The position numbers and the translations under genes are program-made. From Fen-178 sp963722575 (lineage in GTDB: Bacteria; Acidobacteriota; Terriglobia; Bryobacterales; Bryobacteraceae), in contig CAVRNR010000005.1 of assembly GCA_963722575.1 (NCBI GenBank), positions 682,001 to 746,000 on the forward strand: a DNA stretch of 64,000 nucleotides. The letters run 5' to 3'. This document shows, one piece after another, positions 33,448-42,770 of the stretch. Within the stretch, counting starts at the first letter, position 1, and each line of letters begins with the position of its first letter. Under the pieces are notes generated by a model. The model searched no databases and was not told where the DNA came from. It saw only the letters and a program-made list of their open reading frames with translations.

Positions 33448-34596
33448 CTACCCCGCATTCTCCGCCACATTCATCAGAATCCCCAACAGCGCCAGCGTGC
33501 TCAGCAGCGAGCTCCCGCCATAGCTGATCATGGGCAGCGGTATCCCCTTGGTCGGCATCATTCCCAGCACCACGCTCATGTTGATGAATCCCTGCACCAC
33601 CACCACCACGGTCACGCCCAGCGCCAGGTAGCGTCCGAAATCGTCGTGTATCTTGAACGCCGCGCGCAGGCCCCGCCAGAAGATCACTCCAAAGCCGAGC
33701 AGCAACCCCACCGAACCCGCCAGCCCCAGTTCCTCGGCGACCACCGCGTATATGAAGTCCGTATGCGCTTCCGGCAGGTACCACAGTTTCTGTCTCCCGT
33801 TGGTGAGCCCGAGACCCGCCGGGCCGCCGGCCCCCACCGCGATCTGCGACTGCTCCAACTGGTAGTTCGTATCGCGCGTCACCAGCGACTGCTCCATGCG
33901 GCTCCGGATTTTGCCGTTCGGGTCGAACCGGGCGATGATCTTGAACTGGGGATCGAAGAATTGCACCACCCGGACTATGCGGTACGGCTCCGCGAGGATG
34001 AAGATCACCACCCCCACGGCCGCCACCGCCCCCGCGATCCCGCAGTAGCGCCACTCCAGGCCCGCTACGATAAAAACGGCCGCCGCCGCCGCCCCCAGGA
34101 CCACCGCGGTGCCGAGATCCGCCACCACCACCGCCAGGATGATGAGTCCGACGGCCAGGGCCGCCGGAACCAGCGTGTACCTCGGATTGTTGATGGCGCG
34201 CGCCCTCCACGTCACAAAAAAGGCCAGGAAGATCACCAGCGCCGGCTTAGCCAGCTCGGAGGGCTGCACGCCGACCGTCCCCACTCGCAGCCACCGGTGA
34301 TGCGCCGTATCCACGAAGTAGACCACCGCCAGCAGCATCAGGGCGACGCTCATCGCGCCGAAGGCCACCGCGGGGTTCCGGAATTTGCGGTAGTTCGTCT
34401 TCTTCAGCGTCATCATGACGGCCACCGCCACGGCCGCCCACTCCACCTGCCGCAGAACGAAATGCCAGCTCCAGCCGTAACGCGGATCGAGTTGCGCCAT
34501 AATCGACGATGCGCTGTAGAGCATCAGCACGCCGAACGACATCATCGCCAGCACGGTGACGAACAGAATCCAGTCGGTCTTGAGCCGTTGTGCCAT
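33448..34596 (-). CDS. ftsW: Lipid II polymerase (SEDS protein) FtsW
   Basis: A polytopic SEDS glycosyltransferase that polymerises septal peptidoglycan with FtsI. 382 aa, about ten helices; conserved VGVQPSELAKPALVIFLAFF, ARFDPNG in the large loop, NGRQKLWYLPEAHTDFIYAVVAEELG-type loop (written here only in part), and MPTKGIPLPMISYGGSSLL at the C-terminus. ATG 34596 follows the murD stop by one base; the longer frame to 34749 is a shadow of murD. Confidence 0.95.
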   Translation of the reverse strand: MAQRLKTDWILFVTVLAMMSFGVLMLYSASSIMAQLDPRYGWSWHFVLRQVEWAAVAVAVMMTLKKTNYRKFRNPAVAFGAMSVALMLLAVVYFVDTAHHRWLRVGTVGVQPSELAKPALVIFLAFFVTWRARAINNPRYTLVPAALAVGLIILAVVVADLGTAVVLGAAAAAVFIVAGLEWRYCGIAGAVAAVGVVIFILAEPYRIVRVVQFFDPQFKIIARFDPNGKIRSRMEQSLVTRDTNYQLEQSQIAVGAGGPAGLGLTNGRQKLWYLPEAHTDFIYAVVAEELGLAGSVGLLLGFGVIFWRGLRAAFKIHDDFGRYLALGVTVVVVVQGFINMSVVLGMMPTKGIPLPMISYGGSSLLSTLALLGILMNVAENAG

Positions 34597-34597
34597 A

Positions 34598-35938
34598 TCA
34601 ATCCTTGGGTGGTAGTTGGTTGACGATTTGTTTGAAAACTTCGCCGCGATGCTCGAAGCTCTTGAACTGGTCGAAGCTGGCGCACGCCGGCGCCAGCAGA
34701 ATGGTGTCGCCCGGCTGGCTTCCCGCATACGCGTGCGCCACGGCCGCATCCAGCGTTTTGGAATCCACCAGCGGCGCGGCCCCCTGCAACTGGCTCGAAA
34801 TTTTGCCCGCGGCGGCGCCGATGAGCAGAGCCGCCCGCGCCTTGGCCGCGAGCGGCGCGCGCAACGGCGAGTAGTCCGACCCCTTGTCCTTGCCCCCCAG
34901 AATGACCCACAGGCCGCCGGAAAACGCGTCCAGCGCCTTCAGCGTGGCGTCCACGCTGGTGGCCTTCGAGTCGTTGTAGAAATCGACTCCGCTCACCGTC
35001 CGCACGAACTCCAGCCGGTGCTCCACCGCCTGGAACGTGCGCACGGCGGCCGCGATCGCCTCGGCCTTCACTCCCGCCCGCGCCGCCGCAATCGCGGCTG
35101 CCAGCACATTTTCCACGTTGTGGCGTCCGCGTAGGGGAATCTCGCCGGCCGCCATCAGCACGCGGCCATCCAGCACCACGTCGTCCCCGCACAGGCTCGC
35201 TCCCGGCGACACCTCGCGCCGGCTGCTGAACCACTGCGCCGTGGCGAGCGTGCCGTCCGCGTATCCCACGCACACCGCGTCCTCGGCGTTGAGCACGGCG
35301 AAGTCTCCGCTCCGCTGTGTTTCAAACAGCCGGCCCTTGGCGGCCGCATAATTCTCCAAGGTGTGGTGCCGGTCGAGGTGGTTCCCCGTCACGTTCAGCG
35401 CCAGCCCGATGTGCGCCCGGAACTCCGCGATGGTCTCCAACTGAAAACTCGAAAGCTCCAGCACGTTCCAGCCATCCGCACGAGAGCTCTCCACCATGGC
35501 GGTCACGGGTTTTCCGATATTGCCGCCCACTTGCACCGGCACGCCGGCTTCACCGAGGATGTGGCCCACCAGGCTGGTGGTGGTGGTCTTGCCATTCGAT
35601 CCCGTGATGCCGATGGTCTCGCCTTTCAGAAACGGCGCCGCCAGTTCCACTTCGCCGATCACCCGCACTCCCCGCCGCCGGGCCTCCACCAGCGCCGCCA
35701 GGTCCGCGGGCACATCCGGCGAGAGCACGATCAAGTCGCACCCCTCGAACACTTCCGCCGTCTGCCGCGCGAATGGAATGTCGAGCCGCCCCAGCACTTC
35801 CCGCGCTTCGCCCAACTCCTCCAACGGTTTCAGATCGGTGGCGCGGACCGTCGCTCCCTGCCTCGCCAGCAGCTCCGCCGACGCCATGCCGGATTTCTTC
35901 ATCCCCACCACCAGCGTCTTGGTCCCGTTCAGCCGCAT
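34598..35938 (-). CDS. murD: UDP-N-acetylmuramoylalanine--D-glutamate ligase
   Basis: Adds D-glutamate to the precursor. 446 aa; N-terminal KTLVVGMKKSGMASAELLA, ATP loop GITGSNGKTTTTSL, ELSSFQLETI, and NDSKATSVDATLKAL with GGKDKGSDY in the C-terminal domain. It starts ATG 35938, 7 bases from the CCCCTGG-type simple repeat that separates it from mraY. Confidence 0.96.
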   Translation of the reverse strand: MRLNGTKTLVVGMKKSGMASAELLARQGATVRATDLKPLEELGEAREVLGRLDIPFARQTAEVFEGCDLIVLSPDVPADLAALVEARRRGVRVIGEVELAAPFLKGETIGITGSNGKTTTTSLVGHILGEAGVPVQVGGNIGKPVTAMVESSRADGWNVLELSSFQLETIAEFRAHIGLALNVTGNHLDRHHTLENYAAAKGRLFETQRSGDFAVLNAEDAVCVGYADGTLATAQWFSSRREVSPGASLCGDDVVLDGRVLMAAGEIPLRGRHNVENVLAAAIAAARAGVKAEAIAAAVRTFQAVEHRLEFVRTVSGVDFYNDSKATSVDATLKALDAFSGGLWVILGGKDKGSDYSPLRAPLAAKARAALLIGAAAGKISSQLQGAAPLVDSKTLDAAVAHAYAGSQPGDTILLAPACASFDQFKSFEHRGEVFKQIVNQLPPKD

Positions 35939-35945
35939 GTCATTC

Positions 35946-36033
35946 CCACAACCCCCGGCCCCTGGCCCCCAGCCCCTGGCCCCTGGCCCCCGGCCCCCGG
36001 CCCCTGGCCCCCAGCCCCTGGCCCCTGGCCCCC
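35946..36033. repeat. CCCCTGGCCCC simple tandem repeat
   Basis: About 88 bases of CCCCTGGCCC and CCCCGGCCC units with internal duplication, filling the spacer between mraY and murD. Length is likely to vary between strains. A shorter relative is at 14329-14367. Confidence 0.85.
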
Positions 36034-36038
36034 GGCCG

Positions 36039-37172
36039 TCATCTCAGCTTCAAAGTCGTCAGTGCGAACAGCGCCATCACCAGCCCCGCGATCCAGAAGC
36101 GCGCGATGATCTTCGATTCCGCCCACCCCAGCGCCTCGAAATGATGGTGCAGCGGCGCCATCTTGAAGATCCGTTTGCCGCGCAGCTTGAAGCTGCCCAC
36201 CTGCAGGATGACCGAAAGCGCCTCCAGCACGTAGACGCCGCCGATGAACACCAGCAGCACTTCCTGCTTGATGAGCACTGCCACCACCGCCATGGCGCCG
36301 CCCAGCCCCAGCGCTCCCACGTCGCCCATGAAGATATCCGCCGGATGCGCGTTATACCACAGGAAGCCCACGCTGGCGCCGGTCATCGACCCGCAGAAGA
36401 CCGTCAGTTCCGACGTGTGCGGATTGCGCGCCAGTTGCAGGTATTCGGCCAGTTGCGCGTGTCCGCCGGCGTACGCCAGCGCCGTGAGCGCGCCCGCGGC
36501 AATCACCATCAGACCGATGGCGAGGCCGTCCAGCCCGTCCGTCAGGTTCACCGCATTGGACGAGAACACCACCACCAGCGCGACGAAAATGCAGAACGGC
36601 GCCACCCCCAGCACGTACGTCCATGGATTCCCCATGAGCCGCCCGATCAGCAGCGACGGTTGGTACTGTTTGAAGAACGGGATGTTCATGGCCGTTGAAT
36701 AATCGTTGTGAAGGCGCATCACCAGCAGACTCGCGGCGAATGCGAACCCCAGCGTGAACTGGTACGCCAGCTTGCGCCGCGCCGTCAGCCCCAGGTTCTG
36801 ACGGTGGGTCACTTTCGCGTAGTCGTCCAGAAACCCGACCCAGCCGTAACCCACCAGCGCCGCGATGGCGATCCACACATACGGATATCGTAGGTCCGCC
36901 CACAACAGCGTTGGTATCACAATCGAGATGATGATCAGAACGCCGCCCATGGTCGGCGTGCCGGCCTTCTTCTGGTGAGATTTCGGCCCTTCCTCGCGAA
37001 TGTACTGCCCGATCTGGAATTGCCGCAGCTTCTCGATCAGCCAAGGCCCCAGCGCAATACACAGGAACAACGCCGTGAGGCTGGCAAACGCCGTCCGGAA
37101 GGTGGTGTAGCGGAAGACGCGCAGCGGGCTGATGTATGGTTGCAGCCGTTCGTAAAGTAGATAGTAAAGCAT
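36039..37172 (-). CDS. mraY: Phospho-N-acetylmuramoyl-pentapeptide-transferase
   Basis: Integral membrane enzyme making lipid I on undecaprenyl phosphate. 377 aa, ten helices; GTPTMGGVLI near residue 93, FLDDYAKV, NAVNLTDGLDGLAIG, and APLHHHFEALGW with the histidine triad near the C-terminus. All expected magnesium aspartates are visible. It is 5 bases downstream of murF. Confidence 0.97.
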   Translation of the reverse strand: MLYYLLYERLQPYISPLRVFRYTTFRTAFASLTALFLCIALGPWLIEKLRQFQIGQYIREEGPKSHQKKAGTPTMGGVLIIISIVIPTLLWADLRYPYVWIAIAALVGYGWVGFLDDYAKVTHRQNLGLTARRKLAYQFTLGFAFAASLLVMRLHNDYSTAMNIPFFKQYQPSLLIGRLMGNPWTYVLGVAPFCIFVALVVVFSSNAVNLTDGLDGLAIGLMVIAAGALTALAYAGGHAQLAEYLQLARNPHTSELTVFCGSMTGASVGFLWYNAHPADIFMGDVGALGLGGAMAVVAVLIKQEVLLVFIGGVYVLEALSVILQVGSFKLRGKRIFKMAPLHHHFEALGWAESKIIARFWIAGLVMALFALTTLKLR

Positions 37173-37177
37173 CGGGA

Positions 37178-38515
37178 TTAAGCCAGGAACCTTTCCATCG
37201 CCCGCTCCACGCGGACGCCGCGGGAACCCTTGAAGAGCACCGCATCACCCGGCCGCGCCGTCTGCCGCGCGAACTCCCCCGCCTCGGCGGCGTCCTCGAA
37301 GAAGTGCGCCCGGCCGCGCGGAAGCCCGGCCGCGACGGCCGCTTCCACCATCGTGCGAGCATGCCCCCGAATGCCGATCAGCCAATTGATACCATGTTCC
37401 GCCGCATACCGCCCCACCTGCCGGTGCAGATCTTCGGCCGCGCGCCCCAATTCCAGCATTTCTCCCAATACCGCAATCCGGCTGGCCGCGGGCGTCCCGC
37501 GCAATACGTCGATCATCGACTGCGCCGCCTCCGGGTTCGAGTTGTAACAGTCGTCCCAGACCGCGATGCCGTTGTGCTCGCTGCGTTGGCCGCGCATCTT
37601 GCCGATGGCGAAGCTCCGAACCGGCTCCCGCAGACGCTCCGGCGCGATGCCGAACACGCCCGCCACCGCAATCGCCGCCAGCAGGTTCATCACCGCGTGC
37701 CGGCCCGCCAGCCCCGTCTCGAAATCCACTCCCGCCGCTCGAAAGTGCGCGCCATCGGCCGAGAACTGCGCCGCTTCCCCCCGCACCTCCGCCCATTCCG
37801 ATAAGCCGAACGTCACCGAGCGGCCGGGGTGCGCGTCGCGGAACGCCAGCACGCGCGCGTCGTCGGCATTCAGCACCGCTACGCCCGCGCGCGGCAACGC
37901 CTCGATCAACTCGCGCTTGGCCGCCGCTACACCCTCGATCGAGTCGAAATACTCGGCGTGCGCGTAGCCCACGTTGGTCACTACCCCCACCTCCGGCTTG
38001 GCGATGGCCGCCAGCCGGCGGATCTCGCCCGCGTGATTCATTCCGATTTCCAGAACGGCGGCGCGGCAGCCGTCCGCGAGCGACAGGATTGACAGCGGCA
38101 CCCCCACGTGATTATTGAAATTCCCCGCCGTCTTCCCCACCGGCAACTCCACTGCCAGCAACTGCGCGATGGCGTCCTTGGTGGTGGTCTTTCCCGCGCT
38201 GCCGGTCACTCCCACCACGGTTCCGCCCCATTTCGCGCGCGCCCACGCCGCCAGCTCTTGCAGCGCTTCCAGCGTATCGCTCACCACCAGTTCATTCGGC
38301 GCGCCGGTCGTCCGCTCCACCACCACGCCGGCCGCGCCTCTGGCTAGGGCGGCGCCCACAAAATCGTGGCCATCGTGGTTGGGCCCGCGCAGCGCGAAAT
38401 ACAAATCGCCCGCGTTCTGTGTCCGCGTATCCACGCTCCAGCCCGTCACTTTCACCGCCGGAGGGTTCCCCGCGGCCCGCATCGCGCGCGCAACTTCTTG
38501 TAAATCCAGGGTCAT
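37178..38515 (-). CDS. murF: UDP-MurNAc-tripeptide--D-alanyl-D-alanine ligase
   Basis: Adds D-Ala-D-Ala. 445 aa; DTRTQNAGDLYFALRG near the start, ATP loop GVTGSAGKTTTKDAI, ILEIGMNHAGEIRRLA-type segment, and DDCYNSNPEAAQSMID. No ddl gene for making D-Ala-D-Ala is in the cluster, so it must be elsewhere. murE ends 3 bases upstream. Confidence 0.96.
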   Translation of the reverse strand: MTLDLQEVARAMRAAGNPPAVKVTGWSVDTRTQNAGDLYFALRGPNHDGHDFVGAALARGAAGVVVERTTGAPNELVVSDTLEALQELAAWARAKWGGTVVGVTGSAGKTTTKDAIAQLLAVELPVGKTAGNFNNHVGVPLSILSLADGCRAAVLEIGMNHAGEIRRLAAIAKPEVGVVTNVGYAHAEYFDSIEGVAAAKRELIEALPRAGVAVLNADDARVLAFRDAHPGRSVTFGLSEWAEVRGEAAQFSADGAHFRAAGVDFETGLAGRHAVMNLLAAIAVAGVFGIAPERLREPVRSFAIGKMRGQRSEHNGIAVWDDCYNSNPEAAQSMIDVLRGTPAASRIAVLGEMLELGRAAEDLHRQVGRYAAEHGINWLIGIRGHARTMVEAAVAAGLPRGRAHFFEDAAEAGEFARQTARPGDAVLFKGSRGVRVERAMERFLA

Positions 38516-38518
38516 GGT

Positions 38519-39997
38519 TCACTCGGTCTGGCGATACCCATAACCCCTAAGCACTTCTCTCGCCACCACCCGGTCGTCGAACGGTATGGTCTTGTCCTTC
38601 AGAACCTGGTACGTCTCATGGCCCTTGCCGGCCAGGATCACCAGGTCGCCCTCGCGCGCCTCCTTCAGCGCCCTGGCGATGGCCGCCGCGCGGTCCGGCT
38701 CCACCACGTGCGGCACATCCACGCGCCGGATTCCCACCAGCGCGTCGTTCATAATCGCCAGCGGGTCTTCCGACCGCGGGTTGTCGCTGGTCAGCACCAC
38801 GAAGTCGCTGGCCTCCGCCGCCGCCTGTCCCATCAGCGGGCGCTTGGTGCGGTCGCGGTCCCCGCCGCAGCCGAACAGCGTGATCACCCGCTTGGGATTC
38901 AATCCGCGCGCCACCGCAATCGCGTTGCGCAGCGCGTCGTCGGTGTGCGCGTAGTCCACCACCACCACGAACGGCTGGCCTTGGTCCACCCGCTCGAATC
39001 GCCCCGGCACCGCGCGTAGCTCCGCAATCCCTCGCGCGATGCCCTCCGGCGCGATGCCGTAGGAGAGGCCCGCGCCGCACGCCGCCAGTATGTTGTACAC
39101 GTTGATCCTGCCCATCAGCGGCGACTCCACGGCGAACCGCAGCTTGCCGTGCTGGACGTCGAACCGCAGCCCGTGGAACCCCGATGAGATGTGCAGCGCG
39201 CGCAGATCGCTCTCGTTGCCCAGGCCATACCACAGGACCTCGGTCTTCGCATCCACCTTCAGCTTGCGCGCGTATTCGTCATCCCGGTTCAGCACCGCGA
39301 ATGCGGGCGGTGGTCCCCCGGCCCCTTCGAACAGCGTCTGCTTGGCCGCGAAGTAGTTCTCCATGGTGCCGTGGAAATCCAGGTGGTCGCGCGTCAGATT
39401 CGTGAAAACCGCGGTATGGAAATGGAGCCCGTACACCCGCCCCAGCGCCAGCGCATGGGACGAAACTTCCAAGGTGGCGTGCGTCCCGCCGGCGCGCTCC
39501 AGCTCCGCGAACAGCCGCACCAGGTCCAGCGATTCCGGCGTCGTATTGACGGCCGGCAGCACCCGCCCCGCCAGGTGGTACTCGATGGTGCCCACCAGCG
39601 CCGTCGTGTGGCCCGGCGCCCGTAACACCGAATCGATCAGGTACGCCGTGGTGGTCTTGCCATTCGTCCCCGTGATGCCCGTCAGCCCCAGCCGCTCGTC
39701 CGGCTTGCCGTAGTAGTTGCGCGCCGCCATTGCCAGCGCCTGCCGGCCGTGCTCCACCCGAATCCAGCGCGAAACCGGCGCTTCAGATTCGCTCACTACC
39801 GCCACCGCGCCGCGCGCCAGTGCCTCGCCGGCGAATTGGCGCCCGTCGGCGCGGCTGCCCGGAAAAGCAAAGAACAGGAACCCTTCTCCCACCCGCCTCG
39901 AATCGTATTCCAGCCCACGGATGCCGGCGCCCGCAAGCTCCGGCGGGATTGCTTCCTTCAGCCGAACCCCCGCCAGTATCTCGCCCAGAGTCATCAT
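38519..39997 (-). CDS. murE: UDP-MurNAc-dipeptide--(diamino acid) ligase MurE
   Basis: Adds the third residue to the precursor. 492 aa from ATG 39997 (two adjacent ATG codons; TGGGA upstream). Motifs: DSRRVGEGFLFFAFPG, ATP loop GITGTNGKTTTAYL, LEVSSHALALGRV, and TSDNPRSEDPLAIMNDAL. The DNPR motif in the binding pocket is typical of meso-diaminopimelate-adding enzymes, so the wall is probably DAP type. The frame upstream to 40294 runs through a family A repeat and is not coding. Confidence 0.95.
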   Translation of the reverse strand: MMTLGEILAGVRLKEAIPPELAGAGIRGLEYDSRRVGEGFLFFAFPGSRADGRQFAGEALARGAVAVVSESEAPVSRWIRVEHGRQALAMAARNYYGKPDERLGLTGITGTNGKTTTAYLIDSVLRAPGHTTALVGTIEYHLAGRVLPAVNTTPESLDLVRLFAELERAGGTHATLEVSSHALALGRVYGLHFHTAVFTNLTRDHLDFHGTMENYFAAKQTLFEGAGGPPPAFAVLNRDDEYARKLKVDAKTEVLWYGLGNESDLRALHISSGFHGLRFDVQHGKLRFAVESPLMGRINVYNILAACGAGLSYGIAPEGIARGIAELRAVPGRFERVDQGQPFVVVVDYAHTDDALRNAIAVARGLNPKRVITLFGCGGDRDRTKRPLMGQAAAEASDFVVLTSDNPRSEDPLAIMNDALVGIRRVDVPHVVEPDRAAAIARALKEAREGDLVILAGKGHETYQVLKDKTIPFDDRVVAREVLRGYGYRQTE

Positions 39998-40030
39998 ACT
40001 TTTCCCAGAACCTGGAATCCGGCAAGAACT

Positions 40031-40140
40031 GTGGGGCAGGTTTTTAACCTGCGGCGGGTTGGTAACCCGCCCAATTCGCTTGTAAACAGGCCCACCAGCG
40101 CCGGTTGACAACCGGCGCGCAGGATACCATCCTGCCCCAC
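40031..40140. repeat. Hairpin repeat family A, full-length copy inside the dcw cluster
   Basis: Starts GTGGGGCAG and ends CTGCCCCAC. Internal hairpins are CAGGTTTTTAACCTG, GCGGGTTGGTAACCCGC, CGCCGGTTGACAACCGGCG and AGGATACCATCCT. It separates ftsI from murE and would be transcribed within the operon. Confidence 0.88.
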
Positions 40141-40205
40141 GGCATGTGGCATTGGACACTCGTGCCTGCCCCGCCCCATCGCAACTCCCGATGACGCTGC
40201 CCTGC

Positions 40206-42182
40206 TCATCTCCCAAACCCCACCCGAATGCGCTCTCCCTGGTGCACAGCCGAACCCGGCGGCGGATCCTGAACCCGCGCCACCCCGCTCCCATCCGGCA
40301 GCACCGTCAAGCCTTTCGCGGCCGCTTCCGCCAGCACCGCGCGCATGGTCATGCCGCGGAAATTCGGAACCGTGGGCCCGGCTGCCCTAGGCTCGTCTTC
40401 ATCCTCGCCGTCTTCCAGAATGTTGGGCTGGCCCTGCCCGATGTCCGCAATCGCCAGGTCGCCCGATTCCTCGTCCCGCGCCGCCGCCACCCTGCTGGGC
40501 GCCTGGTCCGGCAAGTCCTTGGGCACATCCAGCATGCGCAGCGCTTCCGTCAGCACCGCGTGAAACACCGGCGCCGCCGCTAGCCCGCCGAAGCCCGCCG
40601 TTCCGTGCGTCCCATTGAGCGTCACCACCGCCACCATGGCCGGATTGGTCAGCGGCGCGAAGCCCATGAACGAACCGTTGTACGCGTGCGTGTAGTGTCT
40701 GGCCGCCGTGTCGTAGATCTGCGCCGATCCCGTCTTCCCGCCGCTCGTATAGCCTTCCAGCCTCGCTCTGGTCCCCGTACCGCCCGGCATCACCACGCCT
40801 TCCATCATCTGCCGCATCGTGATGGCCGTCTCCGGCTTGAGCACGCGCACCGGTTGCCCCGCCGGCGCCGTCTGGCTGCCCTTCTTCAACACCAGCCGCG
40901 GCTGCACCAGCAACCCGCCGTTGGCCACCACCGCCGCCGCCTGCGCCAGTTGCAGCGTGGTGACGCTGATCTCTTGCCCCATCGACATGGACGGCAGCGA
41001 AGCGCTGGTCCAGCGCTCCGGCTTTCTCACTTTTCCCGCCGATTCCCCCGGCAGCGGGACGCCGGTCTTCTGTCCAAATCCGAACTTCCGCACATACCGG
41101 TACATGTTCGCCTGCCCTACCCGCAGGCCGATTTGGATGGCGCCGATGTTGCTCGATTTCGCCAGCACCATCGCCATGGGTATGGTTCCGTATCCGTGGT
41201 GCGCTTCGTGGATGGTGCGCCCGAACAGCGTGATCGTTCCCCGCCCGCAGTTGATCATGCTGGCCGGAGTCAGGTTGGTCGTCTCCAGTGCCGCCGACAG
41301 TGTAATCACCTTGAATACCGACCCCGGTTCAAACGGCACCGAAATGGCGTGGTTCAGCCGCCTGGCCTTGTCCTCCCCGGGTTGCGGAGGCAGGTTCGGA
41401 TCGTACGTCGGATAGCTCGCCAAAGCCAGTATCTCTCCGCTGTACGGGTTCATCACCACCACGCTGCCGCTTTGCGCGTGGTGCGATTCCACCGCCGCCG
41501 CTATCTCGCGCTCCGCCACGAATTGCAGCCGCTCGTCGATGGTGAGCGTGATCGGCGTGCCCGGTTTCATCTCCGATGCGGACTGGGAGTCGATGCCGCG
41601 CCGCTTCACGTCCGTCAGCATCCGCGCCTCCCCCGGCTGGCCGCGCAGTTCCGCATCCATCACCTGCTCGATTCCCGCGTTGCCTCGCTCTTCGAAATCC
41701 ACCGACCCCAGAACGTGCGCCGCCAGCGTCCCGTTCGGATAGTGGCGCTGGCTCTCGTCTTGGATGTGAATCCACTCCAGGCGCAGATTGCGCAGATTCT
41801 GCGCTTCCTCGTCGCCGATATTGCGCTTCACCCACAGAAACCCGTGGTGGTTGTCGCGCGCCCACTTCATCTTGCCGTAGAGTGCCGTACGGTCCAGGTG
41901 CAGCACCAGCGCCAGCAGTTCCGAAGCCACTCCCAGGTCCGGCGCCCGCAGCGGGTCGATCGAAACCGACTCCGTCGGCACGCTCATCGCCAACGGCTGG
42001 CCGGTCCGGTCGAAAATCGTGCCCCGTGGCGCGGGGATCTCCACCGCCACCACCTGCCGCTCCGTCGCCAGCTTCGCATACTCTTCGTGATGAATCACCT
42101 GCAGCGAGATGATCTTGAAAAAAATGGCCGCGCCCCAGATGACGGCGATCCCGGCGAGCCATGCCAGACGACGATCCACCAT
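40206..42182 (-). CDS. ftsI: Penicillin-binding protein 3/SpoVD-like transpeptidase with PASTA domain
   Basis: Cross-links septal peptidoglycan in the periplasm. 658 aa; membrane anchor at 7-27, PBP dimer domain with PRGTIFDRTGQPLA, then the transpeptidase with S288-x2-K291 (EPGSVFK), S343-S344-N345 (AKSSNIG) and K483-T484-G485 (GGKTGSAQ). A single PASTA domain occupies about 590-657 (TVPNFRGMTMRAVLAEAAAKG), a feature shared with SpoVD-type rather than E. coli FtsI. An acidic linker (EDGEDEDE) precedes it. Confidence 0.95.
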   Translation of the reverse strand: MVDRRLAWLAGIAVIWGAAIFFKIISLQVIHHEEYAKLATERQVVAVEIPAPRGTIFDRTGQPLAMSVPTESVSIDPLRAPDLGVASELLALVLHLDRTALYGKMKWARDNHHGFLWVKRNIGDEEAQNLRNLRLEWIHIQDESQRHYPNGTLAAHVLGSVDFEERGNAGIEQVMDAELRGQPGEARMLTDVKRRGIDSQSASEMKPGTPITLTIDERLQFVAEREIAAAVESHHAQSGSVVVMNPYSGEILALASYPTYDPNLPPQPGEDKARRLNHAISVPFEPGSVFKVITLSAALETTNLTPASMINCGRGTITLFGRTIHEAHHGYGTIPMAMVLAKSSNIGAIQIGLRVGQANMYRYVRKFGFGQKTGVPLPGESAGKVRKPERWTSASLPSMSMGQEISVTTLQLAQAAAVVANGGLLVQPRLVLKKGSQTAPAGQPVRVLKPETAITMRQMMEGVVMPGGTGTRARLEGYTSGGKTGSAQIYDTAARHYTHAYNGSFMGFAPLTNPAMVAVVTLNGTHGTAGFGGLAAAPVFHAVLTEALRMLDVPKDLPDQAPSRVAAARDEESGDLAIADIGQGQPNILEDGEDEDEPRAAGPTVPNFRGMTMRAVLAEAAAKGLTVLPDGSGVARVQDPPPGSAVHQGERIRVGFGR

Positions 42183-42217
42183 GCCGCGCTCCGTGACCGG
42201 GTCACCCCCCGGCTTCC

Positions 42218-42688
42218 CTACTTCACCATCGCGACCGCGTTGTCGCCTTTGGCGTTCAACCGCACCACCTGCCCCGGAACTGGCGCAACCAGGTTCTGCC
42301 CTTGGGCCAGCTTCTCCAGCCGTTCGGGACTGAGAAGCCCCGCTTCCACCACCTCCAGCGCGCGCTTCTCATCCAGCAACTGCCGCTCCTCCACGCGCAG
42401 GGCCTGCAGTTTGTAGCCGGCCAGCGTGCTGGCCACGCTGGGAACCAGTGCGCTCGTCAGCACGGCCAGCAGAACGCCGGCCGCTCCGATGGCCGACCAG
42501 CATGCGCCCCGCGCTGGCGGATCGGCCTCGCGTACCAAACGCGAGTTGTCGATTTTCTTGCAATGAAAAAACACGTCTTCCTGTGGGAGCGCGCGCAATT
42601 GAAACGGGTCCCGCTCCGCTTTGGTGCCCGGCAAGCCCGGGAATCCGCCTTCATCGGTCTTGTGGAAAAATGCTGGCAGCGTCGCCAT
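42218..42688 (-). CDS. ftsL: FtsL-like divisome protein
   Basis: A 156-aa bitopic protein in the FtsL position. The cytoplasmic N-terminus is unusually long (about 70 residues), then one membrane helix (AIGAAGVLLAVLTSALVPS), a coiled coil (LQALRVEERQLLDEKRALEV) and the conserved tail LSPERLEKLAQGQNLVAP with PGQVVRL. FtsL bridges FtsQ and FtsW/FtsI. Assignment rests on shape, tail motif and gene order, because FtsL sequences diverge strongly. Confidence 0.8.
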   Translation of the reverse strand: MATLPAFFHKTDEGGFPGLPGTKAERDPFQLRALPQEDVFFHCKKIDNSRLVREADPPARGACWSAIGAAGVLLAVLTSALVPSVASTLAGYKLQALRVEERQLLDEKRALEVVEAGLLSPERLEKLAQGQNLVAPVPGQVVRLNAKGDNAVAMVK

Positions 42689-42770
42689 GTTCTTTCGTTC
42701 CCTTTCTACTACCTAAGTCTTCCCCACTGCTCCCTAACCCTGACGAGCCGGAACCAAACAGGACGGACTC

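Noticed and set aside
38519..40294. 591-residue MurE with an N-terminal extension
   Set aside because: The extension is translated repeat A DNA; conserved MurE sequence starts at ATG 39997.
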